DNA of 64,000 bases from Agrocybe praecox (lineage: Eukaryota > Basidiomycota > Agaricomycetes > Agaricales > Agrocybaceae), in assembly GCA_964017145.1 (NCBI GenBank), contig OZ024841.1, forward strand, positions 2,108,001 through 2,172,000, given 5' to 3'. The notes below the pieces were generated by a model that worked only from the letters and a program-made list of their open reading frames with translations, was not told the DNA's origin and made no database searches. The position numbers and the translations under genes were made by a program. The first letter of the stretch is position 1; every line of letters begins with the position of its first letter. Of this stretch, positions 14,301 through 23,958 are shown piece after piece.

Positions 14301-15304
14301 TTATCATTTGGACCAACAGAATGATTCGTGAATGATAACGACATGTCCGAGTTGTCGACCTTTGGTGCGGGATTCTCTTCTCCCATTAGAGGCGAAAAAA
14401 TTTCAGCAACACTAGGTCTTGATTTTGACGTCGACGAGGAACGCGTTACTGAAGAGGGACTATTGGACCCAGAAGCCCTGACATCCGTTAAACGATCGAT
14501 GAATTGAGGTGATTCTTTAGGGATGGGCGGTTGAGGTTTTTCCTGCACATCAGTGCTCAGCGACTGATCTGGGGTTATAACTTTGAACGCGTCCTTAGGG
14601 AAAAAGCGAACGTTTTGCCCAGTGCCTGGCGTATTGGGACCACGAAGAATGGAGCGCTTGGAGTTGTATTTGTCGAAGGCAGGCGACATAAAATCCCCTT
14701 CGACCGCACTATCGGCAAGATTGATGGAATCTTGCGAAGGATGCCCGTTGGTTTGACGCAAGAAATCCAGGGATGGGCGGCGTGCAGAGTCTTTCACAGA
14801 CCTTGTTGTATCTGGAGTGGCACGAGGGGGAGAAGTACGAAGCATGTCTACAGATAACCGTCTTGGCATAGTCTGGGAAGCTGTTGGTAGTGCTGTGGAT
14901 TTGAGGTTGAGAGAAAGTTGAGAACCTTACGACGACAATAAGCCAATGATTCCTTTCAAGAGGGAAATATCACAGAACTCACCATTTGTATCAGTTTGAC
15001 CTCTTACTTTGTTTGATGCGCCAGCGGGTACATTCATGGGAGATGATGACCTTTGAAAGTCTTCGTCCTTGAGAGCCGCTTTTGAGAGCCGCTTGAACAT
15101 GTTGCGTTTACCATGGACGGAGGGTGAGTTGGGCTCTGCGATTGGTGATTCTACTACTCCGGATTCATTGGTATGAAACATGGATAAGTTGGGGTGTTGC
15201 TCTATAACTTTGCTCATAACCTCGCCTTGTGACGACGAATACACCTCTTCCTTCGCCTCCTTGGAAGAGCTGGGCTTAAGAGCATTGGTAAACTTTGTCC
15301 ACAT
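11349..15304 (-). CDS. large coiled-coil protein, 1266 aa, uncharacterised
   Basis: Four exons, 15304-14983, 14925-12578, 12528-11971 and 11921-11349, with introns of 57, 49 and 49 bp. The exon sum is 3801 nt, exactly 1267 codons. The start MWTKFTNALK is the first ATG of the frame. Residues about 1-490 are polar, Ser/Pro-rich and probably disordered, with several short basic/Ser motifs (RRLSVDMLR, RRPSLDFLR, KRSILRG) that look like phosphosites. From about residue 490 to 1075 there is a long heptad-rich Glu/Lys/Leu coiled coil. The last 190 residues are again Ser/Thr/Pro-rich and basic, ending RSRSQIPNLS. The architecture fits a cytoskeletal or spindle-pole scaffold (Mto1/Pcp1-like proteins look like this), but I see no clear CM1 or PACT motif, so function is not assigned. 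A MITE lies 340 bp upstream. Confidence 0.85.
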
Positions 15305-15643
15305 TTCTTGACGTGCCTCTGGCCAGTTTGGCTGCTAAGGTACTTGATGGACAATAGCCCTGGCGTCGCGGGCTATTGTTGTCGTTGAAATGGTTGTTGA
15401 AAGAAGCGTTGTGACCAACCTCGTGTAACGTTCGCGAAATTGTCAACGGAGTTAAGGAACACATATTCACGTGACCGTGATCTTACGTGCTGAAACCTGC
15501 TGAAACCAGTCGCGTCAACACACATAAACACACCTTCTACCCGACGACGCCAAGGCGACGCGCCGGCGTCTATGATCTCAATTTTCACCCTGAATTGTTT
15601 TAGACTAACAAATGCTATGCCTATCGAAATACTCACTGGTGTA

Positions 15644-16218
15644 CAGTCGACTCCCTCATAACCCATACCTGTCGGTGGACGGCCGCAAGTATGGGTTATG
15701 AGGGGTCATGGGCTAGGAGGGATATACTAAAAATAGAACCATAAAAATCAAGAGAAAACAGATCTTTGGCATAAGACAGTGAGTCATAAATGGATGGTTA
15801 ATGGCCAGCAATCTGTATTTTTATTACAATATGAACCATATATGCGAATAAAAGTGTTGCCGACGTCGTCTTGATCCTTAATTTGAATGTTCTCACGCGC
15901 GTTGAAGATGAAGTTGGGCATCTGGACTGGTGCTTTTCTTTCATTTGAACACATAAACTAGGTTAAAAAGATGTTTCATGACACAATCTCATGTTAGATT
16001 CGTCATCAATGTTTCCCATATCGCATAAATACGGAAATTTTTAGGGCAAAAACTATAGGTTTTTCTCCAAAAGGGGTATGGATTATGGGTTATGAGGGGT
16101 TTATGGGTTATGGGTCGGATTTCCCTGCGAACCCACTTGGCGGATCGAAAAAAGTATGGGCTAGAAGGGGTTATGCATTATGGGTTATGAGGGTTATGGG
16201 TTAGGAGGGAGACGACTG
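15644..16218. mobile_element. MITE, Tc1/mariner-pogo type (575 bp)
   Basis: Terminal inverted repeats of 23 bp: the left end begins CAGTCGACTCCCTCATAACC and the right end, read inward, begins CAGTCGTCTCCCTCCTAACC. The two differ at only two positions within the 23 bp. Both ends are flanked by TA (15642-15643 and 16219-16220), the target duplication of Tc1/mariner elements. No transposase frame lies inside. Inside each end are repeated copies of a TATGGGTTATGAGGGG-like motif. The element sits about 340 bp upstream of the coiled-coil gene start. Confidence 0.9.
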
Positions 16219-16291
16219 TAGCCTTATCATGTCAAACCCGGTCAATGACCCAAGTCACATCAATGTGATAATTCTAGAAAGTTGGGAATGC

Positions 16292-16474
16292 TTAGTCAGT
16301 ATCCGGGTCGCTACCTACCTCGTCCTCTTCTCCGTTCTCCTCTACGAGATCTGCGACCTTTGGCTTGATAACTGCTTTTTCCATCGGAGGCATCTTAAGC
16401 TTCTGCCATCTGGGTTTTCTCTTGTCATATTTCGCAATGTTTCCCGAAATGGCAATGCGTGATGTGACCCGCTC
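16292..16474 (-). pseudogene. decayed or partial coding tract, C-terminal fragment
   Basis: An open frame without its own ATG ends at 16292-16294 and encodes about 60 residues of typical coding composition: SGNIAKYDKRKPRWQKLK, then an acidic tail EENGEEDEVGSDPDTD before the stop. The same frame continues upstream of a TGA at 16475-16477 as VKEMAELLQFLRKW, so it looks like the 3' end of a broken gene. A further short frame starting MDRSDFEGFINIVNRV lies near 16674. I do not recognise the family. Position next to a MITE suggests mobile-element or gene debris, but this is inference. Confidence 0.4.
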
Positions 16475-16494
16475 TCATATCCATTTTCGGAGAA

Positions 16495-17459
16495 ACTGCA
16501 GCAGTTCTGCCATTTCCTTGACTCTTCGAAGCTTTAAATTAGATCTGAAGAGTGGAGAAGTTAGACAGAGTCTATTTAGTAATAATGGCCTGAAAAAAAA
16601 TCAAAAGATTTGATGTCACGGGCATAGCAACCCTGTTCACAATATTGATAAATCCCTCAAAATCTGATCTATCCATGGATATCGGAGGATGTAAAAAGCA
16701 AGGAGCTCAGATTTTCTGGATTACAATAGATAGGTACTTAATGAGGAGATTGCAAAAAAAAAAACTAAGAAATCGATTGATATCTGAGCTCAAAATACGA
16801 GATAAGACGTTTATGTCAGTCAGATTTGTTCGGAGAGGAAAGGTGCATACATATGTTTATTCCGTGAGATGAAATATATTTAATTAGATATGTAAACCCA
16901 TAAATCGGTGTGACCGGATAAATGGGAGGTTGCGGAAGTCTGGGCGGTGGTGTGTTGAGAAAGCGCGTCTGACAGTTCACGTGACTGATCGAAGACGCGT
17001 CCCAAACGATTCGACTCAAAAAAGAGCGCGTCGTTGCCAGTTGGGAGCCATCCCCCAAGACTTGAATATTATATATTTCCATATTGAAATAATAGGGCCG
17101 CAAATGAAGATCCGAGAAGAGGTCCAAAAAGGACAACGATCTTCCTTCCTGGACATCTTATCCTAAGATAAGAGGCTCTGCGGGCCCCTTATCGCGGATT
17201 TGGGTCATTGACTAGGTAATGACTGTATGGAGTCCATAATTTCGTATGTAAATTCCTCGTTCGTTGGCCACGGATAATACCCGCCCCCGTTTATTTCAAG
17301 AGCGATCATAATCAGCTCTAATTACCAATAAGTCCAGGAGTACTAAATGAAATCCAGTCTGGTTCAATGGGACAGCTTCGATATAAGGTGCCTCACCTGC
17401 AAACGACGTCCTCGCTGTTATCCACCTTAGAGTGTTTTCGCTTTTTCGAGGTCTCAAGA
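16495..17459. other. intergenic region
   Basis: AT-rich sequence with poly-A tracts between the decayed tract and the solute-binding-like gene. Short frames on both strands have no recognisable content. Confidence 0.45.
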
Positions 17460-18632
17460 ATGCACGCCCTTCTCACAACATTCTTCTTTTTCGCAATCGC
17501 TGTCGCAACTCCCTTGCTGCCAGGATCTGTTCATATAGAGACACGCACCTTGGATGAAATTTACCACACAGCTCTGAAAGAAACTGGGACATTGAAGGTG
17601 GCATGGGGCGGCGATAGTACGTCATTTTTGTTCGTCTATGTTCTCTGAGGCTCAAACTATGCCTGGATAGTCCAAACAATCGGGAATGAAATTTCTAAAG
17701 CCTTTACAAATCGTTTTCCTGGTATTGAACTTGACCTCACCGTGGACCTTTCAAAATACCTCGACAGCAACATCAACCGCCAATTTGAAATTACAAACGG
17801 CGGTGAAGAGCTTGCTGATGTTGCTGTGCTGCAAACGCTGCAGAATTTTGCGCGGTGGAAATCTGAACATCGCCTGATGCACTATAAAGTGGCTGATTGG
17901 AACGATATATACCCGGAATTTGTGGATGCAGATGGGGCGTATACTGGATACAATATATGTAAGATATACTCCTTATCTCTGTTTCGTGGTACTCATGGCC
18001 CTATCTCAAAAGTCACCTTCGGAGACACTGTCTATAATCCTCTACAATTGCATACCCCTGTCCCAACAAGCTACCCCGACTTCCTTAATCATGACTTGAA
18101 AGGGAAAATCAGTCTCACATACCCCAACGACGACGACTCTATACTCTATCTGTTCACCCTCATAACCAAAAAGTACGGGTGGCAATATATCCAAGACTTG
18201 CTCAAGCAAAACATCCGATGGGCTCGTGGAACGGCAACTCCATCTCAGATCATCGCTGAAAATTCTGCGACAAATCCATACGTTGTCTCTTTCGCCGCAT
18301 CCAGCCCTTATGTCCAGGGCATTTCGACTCATGCTTCCAGCGACGTCTACATGGCATGGCCCCAAACTGCCTGTATCTTTTCGCGGACGAAGATGCCCGA
18401 AAGCTCGAAGCTCTTCATGAACTACTTGCTGAGTGACGAATGGCAATCCAACTTCGATGGAAGGTTTGCCACGCGCAAAAAGTACGACGGGCAGGGCATT
18501 TTCAAACAGAAGAACGTCGAACCTTTGGGATATGGTAAGTTTATGGCGGATAGGACAACCGTTGAGAAGTGGAGATTTCAATTTGAAAGTCTTTTGGGTC
18601 TTCCTCAAGGCCCCGATCCGTTGAGTACCTGA
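17460..18632 (+). CDS. secreted periplasmic-binding-protein-like protein
   Basis: The start MHALLTTFFFFAIAVATPLL is a clear signal peptide, so the product is probably secreted. The mature part resembles bacterial family-1/6 extracellular solute-binding proteins of iron ABC importers, a family known to occur in fungi: VAWGGD, then RFPGIELDLTVDLS, a YNIFTFGDTVYNP segment, and EWQSNFDGRFATR near the end. Proposed exons are 17460-17616, 17671-17958 and 18013-18632 (1065 nt, 354 aa). The first intron could instead end at 17649, a 33-bp intron that adds seven residues and keeps frame; I prefer 17670 because it gives normal intron size and the family's spacing between GGD and FPG. The second intron (54 bp) has no stop in frame. 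Fungi lack the matching bacterial importer, so the role, perhaps scavenging or binding a small ligand outside the cell, is unknown. Confidence 0.8.
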
Positions 18633-18882
18633 GGTTTGAACCTTTGAACCTTTGAGTCTTTTTCCCGATAGTCATTCATCAACTAAAGTTTCGGTTTTTT
18701 GTCTTTCGATTGCCTGTATATGTATATTACTTTTTGAGGACCCGCAATCTGTATATTTATTCAACGTGTATGTGATTCCATCCAGTTTAAAGCAACATCA
18801 ATTACAAATATAAAACAGAACAGTGCGGAGCAGAAGAAGTGGCTATCCCGTCAACATTTCAACGTCAACGTCAACAGCCATT

Positions 18883-19561
18883 TCATACCGCTTCAGCACG
18901 CTTTTTCAAGCTATCACCAGCCCCTTGAAAACCTTTCACCAATTTTCCCGCAACGAAATACTTGATGAAGTACGCTAAAAGTCCACCAAATACCTCCGTA
19001 TTCTCGTATACGGTCTTCCCAGTAGCTTCATCAACATGCAAAGCTTGCCACCGGTATGCATTAAGCAAGAACTCAGGCATCATCCTTGCCTTCCAACCAA
19101 CACGATAATTGACTGGGTCGTATGTCGATATGATACAGAAGGCGTCTCCCCTATCTGCCTTCTGAGGTTCCTCTGGCTCCGAACCAGGAGCCATATTGGC
19201 AAGAATCTTGATATACTTTCCTTCACCCGGTGTTTGGTCGGGAAGGAGCTCTTTCGACGCGTTGGTCACCTCTAAGGAGCGCCTAGGAAATAACATATGT
19301 TCAGTATAGAAACTCGAGAGTGTTTTGTCGGCTTTGTGAATGTTCGAACGTACACGAATGTATTCCTGAATGGCCGAACAGTCACTGTAAGTACTATTTT
19401 TAGCCTGGTTCGTAATTTCCAGCTCACCATTCTTTGTAAGAGGCAAAGTCCGTTAGGATAGACCACACCTTTTCGCGAGGAGCATCGATGAGAATTGACG
19501 AGGTAGCATAGAAGATGGCACCAGAGGTTACTGGAGGAAGATGTTCAGAGTTGTTCGTCAT
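18883..19561 (-). CDS. START/SRPBCC-fold (polyketide cyclase-like) protein, 181 aa
   Basis: Start at 19561. Exons are 19561-19428, 19365-19354 and 19282-18883, total 546 nt. The middle exon is only 12 nt and is needed to give the family core KVWSILTDFASYKEWNTFVR; skipping or altering it breaks the frame or removes the conserved Trp-Asn. The domain follows the SRPBCC pattern: an N-terminal beta hairpin (ATSSILIDAPREKVW), WNTFVR, a middle strand region with YRVGWKARM, and a C-terminal helix (LLAYFIKYFVAGKLVKGFQG). Such proteins bind lipids or hydrophobic ligands in a cavity; the ligand is unknown. No signal peptide. The 3' end converges on the neighbouring secreted protein gene, with 250 bp between them. 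Confidence 0.8.
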
Positions 19562-20199
19562 GGTATGAAATGTGATGCTAAGTTCTCGTGGAATTAATAC
19601 TTTATGGTGTGATCTTATTTGACAGCTTAATATATGAGCACATGAAGATGGTTTATGTCAATTGACAAAAAGTCACCTAACGCAGTTATGATAATGAAAT
19701 CTTTGTTACCCTCGTACGACTACCTCATAACGCCATGTAATTGCAAGTAATATTAGAAGTCCCCAAACGGTGATACCTGACCTCGAAGGGACCCAACCTC
19801 CTTATGATATCACCCTACTGCAGTACTGAATTCAGTACAAAACTACTAACTACTTGGCGCTCAATTATGGGACGGCTTCAGGGACATGATAATGGATATC
19901 TAATAGGTTTGGTTCTTGCCTTCAAGTTTCCAAATATGTCAAAATATCACTTCAGGAATCCTCTGTCGACCGAGCATAGTCAGTGAGCGCCATGACCTTT
20001 TTGTAGACTTTTGGAATGATCTTTGTCCAGGCAAGCGGTGGGTTGTTATGTTCCCGTGTTCGCACATAAAGAGATTGTTGGGTGCGGACGCCTTTAATTT
20101 TAGCCCTATGGACCATGATCTAACGTGAAGGGGCATTTCGGACTTCGGTGGGATTTTGAGCAAATTCCAAAAAGCTTGGGTCTGCAGCAGTGCTATGGA

Positions 20200-21150
20200 C
20201 GGTTACCGGTTAACCCCTGACTGCTAACGAAATTAAGGTCGGGGACATATTGGGAACATAGCCTAAAAAGGTTTTCTCGTTCAATTTTTTTTGCATGAGG
20301 AGAATGAGTAGACCAACCATGAAAGTTTGAGGTGCAATTGGTGACTATGTAAACCGCATTTAAACCTGTGGTTTCACCGTTGGGAGATAACATGTATGAA
20401 GTAAACGTTCTCGATAATTTTAATCAGACCGAGATAGTTCTGACTGTGTATGATGGAGTGGAAACGGACATATGCTGGGGTGTACACTCGAGTGTCAAAA
20501 TTTCTGGAGGACTGCCTGTTTCGAGATTAATCGTCTCGAGTATGTGGCCTTGATGAGCCCAAACCCGGTGTTTGGTAATTATCTTTCTTCATCACAGCGA
20601 TGTCGGTTGCTGTGCAAACCTCTGATACGTCCACTTTTTTGTCCCTGATTCCACTCAGAACAAGATGTCGAGCGTACGGCAGGGCTTGTTCGTGCCAGTA
20701 GTACTGGAAACTTGGTGCTTCAGGACTGAATATGGAACGTTCAGTGTCTCTTTCCCTCCTTGAGGAAGGAATTTTGACTCACATAACGTTTTTGAATAGA
20801 AAAGGTCATATCTATAGGCTCATAAAGTGATGAGAAAGTGCAAGCAAGGCGGGCCAAAATCCTGGGTAATTCAATTGAGATTCTGAATCATTGCGCGACT
20901 TGTTTGTGGTTTTCTTCATAATCACCAGCTGTTTTATCATCTTCGGATATTCTTCTTTGAGACTCGTGCAATCATTCGCGACACAATATGTTTATAAATA
21001 ATCGTGGATATCCTCTGCCGTAGGTATTTTCAATCTTGGTTATTGCATCGAGCTTATGCCTGATCCGAGACCATAAACATGATTGAAAGATTTGCGAGCA
21101 CAATTTTGCATTCCCAGAGAGAGTGATGACCAACATTGAAGAAATGAGAG
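20200..21150 (-). pseudogene. decayed coding-like tract, unknown family
   Basis: On the minus strand, stretches of normal-looking protein sequence appear in shifting frames: near 20.85 kb ARLACTFSSLYEPIDMTFSI, near 20.70 kb SPEAPSFQYYWHEQALPYAR followed by HLVLSGIRDKKVDVSEVCTA, and near 20.5 kb LETGSPPEILTLECTPQHMS. They cannot be joined with conserved splice sites without stops or phase conflicts. This suggests a gene that has accumulated indels. No family is recognised. It may belong with the tract at 21.4-22.5 kb or be separate. Confidence 0.35.
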
Positions 21151-21393
21151 AGCTGCAGACTGGCAGTGAGGAGGATCAGTCCAAGGTGTCAACAACGTAG
21201 TACTAGGCTCGTGACCAGCCGTTACCTGTCAAACTCCGCTTTATGCCGAGAGCAGCCGCGAGCATCTCCAGGTAACGGCTGGGAGCAACGGACAGATTTA
21301 GTAGGGTCACGCCTTGTCACAAAGAACTTGGTGAAATTCGGTAAATTACGGTATGCTCCCGCGTCTATCCACGCCGCCGTGTTTCCTCTTTCC

Positions 21394-22526
21394 TCATTCT
21401 TCGTCACTTGCGTGGATACTATTCTCGTCACTTTCACTGTCAATTGCTACAGTGTACATATCCAGTGACACTTCTTCTTCATTCAGCACCGGGAACATCA
21501 GATCCACCTTCCCTTTTCAAGGTCATCAATAATCTGCTCCAGCTCACTTGTCGGCGGTTCTTCCATCTCGATGTCATTAACCTGGACAACCGTCTCTGCA
21601 ACAAAGGGATTATCATCACTTGGAGACATAGTTGCGCATGACTCCTGGGTTTTGACACCGTCATGTATCGGATTGCTTGTGAGTCTGTTGGCTTGCTCCG
21701 CTGAGTTGGGGTCAATGTCTTGCGTACTTATAGAATCTTCGTTTGAGTTTACAGGAGTTATATGACGTCGTCTTTGTAGCTTTATGAAGGCTTCATCATA
21801 ATCGTGAAGGGGGTTCTTTGCTCCGGTTGTGAGACTGAAAACCGGACGAGATGATATCTTTTAGAGGATCATCATCATCCAATGTACGTCCTTTCTGGAT
21901 CTCGTATTAGGCTACTTTCCCCTCATTTTTCTATCAGGCTGCTACTAAGTACCTCCCATTGGCAGGTCTGTTGGCAAATAAGCACTTTTCGAACGCCTGC
22001 CACCTCCCCGACGCTCGGCTGCACAAGCCACTTTCTCTGTTCGATCTGGTTTTGGGGGCATGCGTACGAAGACGTGATTAGGCCTAGTAGTAGGAAGCCA
22101 ACCTCAATGTGGGGCTGGTCGGTTGACAATACCTCGATGGTGAGTGGAATGTGTTTAAGGATAACCGGCTCAACCTTACTCGTTATACGCCTGAAGTCGA
22201 ATCAGTACCCACTGTTGCTATCTTCCTTTCTACTATGAGCACAAGAATTCCGTTGCAAGCACATAATCCGAACCTTCAAGGTGAACGTCGGTCAAACGCG
22301 GAGTGTCACAAACCTTGAACATCTGTCCGTCGCGAAGTGTCAGTCAGTAGTTGCACTGATCATTTTCTTCAAATCCAGAGTTTGGCTCAAAATTGTGCTC
22401 TTTCAAGGATATTAGAGCCGTTTGAGTATGGAAGGTGACTTCTGGTGTGGGACAGACGGATCCAATGTAGCAAGAGGAAGTTGGGAATGCCCCCTTTCCA
22501 AGAGTTGGTATGTGGTGATATTCCAT
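21394..22526 (-). pseudogene. decayed coding-like tract with acidic C-terminus
   Basis: The clearest part is an open minus frame from about 21863 to 21498, including SSRPVFSLTTGAKNPLHDYD, EAFIKLQRRRHITPVNSNED and ELEQIIDDLEKGRW. A one-base shift upstream continues it as LDDDDPLKDII. Downstream another frame gives MFPVLNEEEVSLDMY and SESDENSIHASDEE before a stop at 21394-21396. A 35-bp intron (GTGAGC...AAAAG) could join these last two pieces in frame. Upstream, 22526-22344 encodes EYHHIPTLGKGAFPTSSCYI and further polar sequence, interrupted by stops. The acidic, Ser-rich C-terminus is like that of many fungal DNA-transposon or nuclear proteins, but I cannot name the family. Confidence 0.4.
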
Positions 22527-23958
22527 TCAGTGTATACGGTGTCTAATATATACCATAGGTCATGTTGTAGTGTTATTGGTATGCCACTGGCGCTATATCA
22601 AAACTTTTTTTGCTTTTCCTGCCAAATAACGAACAAAAGTCTGATAATTCAACTTTATTTGTGAATTACAACTTTCTGAAAATATATTATGATTTAATAC
22701 ACTTAATGAAGGTCATACATATTGGTAAAGTGGTAATTTGTTGAGTGCAGCGAGAGAGAGGCAAGATTTTGACGAAGTGATGCATGCGCAAAATGCGAAA
22801 TTTCACTAAGTCCCTGTCACGCAGGGGGCCTTCCTCTAAATCGCGTCCGTTACTCCCAGTCGTTAGGTGGTGATGCCCCATTTCGTAGTCCGACTGAGTT
22901 CCGCTTGATGGCCGTCGGAGCTTAGGAAACTCTAAACCATGAGAAATGACGAAACATGCGTAATCACCACCGTAACGCACTGGTCGCGAGTCTAACGTAG
23001 TACATACTCTCCATGGCTCCTTTTCTGGCAATCACCGCCTCCGTCGGAATGGAGACATCCTGAGATCTAGTGGTCATGAATTCAATGCATCACGTTCACC
23101 TAGGTCCTAGATTTACAACTCGCTCCATTGTAAGAGATACAGCTTGAATTCAGTGAAGTTACGCAGTAGCTAGTAGCTACTCCTGTGAGCATGTAAGTAT
23201 GCAACTCCAAATTGTCCCTATCAGTATATTGTTCCTCCTTTTGCAAAAATTTCGGACGCGATGTGTAAATAATTACTGGCTTTCTAACTACTCATGGAGT
23301 ATATGTCCTTAAGCTTAAGTATAACCATTGTCTAACCCGGAAATTTTCACTGAAAAAACTATTCGGCAACGCCCGTTAGTGCTACTTGGCGATGATGTTT
23401 CCAAGAAAACCAAGAGTTAAGGAGAGTACGTGACGCTTCATAACTTTTCATAACTGAGTTAATTTTATTACTACACTGCAGGTTCAATCAGACAGGAAGT
23501 ATCTATGCGGCATGCCCAATCGAAATTTGAATCACTGTACGAAACTTTTGCTATATTACCGGCAATTGTAGCCCGGTTACCAAGGCGTTGAAGTCAACAA
23601 CATGTCAGCCCATTGAACAAGCGCGCTAGTTCGATAGAGCCGGCGGAATAGTACATATGTCCTCACAAATTCACAGATCGTTCAACTTTGGTAAGCTTCA
23701 GCCAAGATGCCGGATTCTCATTTCGTACGACGTTATACTTCCGCGTCTTACATGTACCGTTACTGGAAGGAGCTGAAGAAACTCACGTATGTTCCCAAAT
23801 CTTGCCTCTATTTATCCCCGCGTCTTCGTTCATTCTTTTTATTAAAACAGTGCTTGACAGATAGGGCCCACCTATCTACCTCGCTCTCGGTTTCGTGAGA
23901 TATAGCAAGCACAAGGGATACCCGGGTATAACCAACTTGCAACTTCACAGCCAGAACC

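Larger units (their letters stand above)
19562..23958. other. gene-poor region with decayed coding tracts
   Basis: No intact gene was found in 4.4 kb. Minus-strand coding-like tracts at about 20.2-22.6 kb are listed separately. The remainder (19.6-20.2 and 22.6-23.95 kb) is AT-rich, with short frames lacking family motifs. Confidence 0.5.

Noticed and set aside
16816..17136. 106-codon minus-strand frame
   Set aside because: AT-rich, no motif, no context; probably chance.
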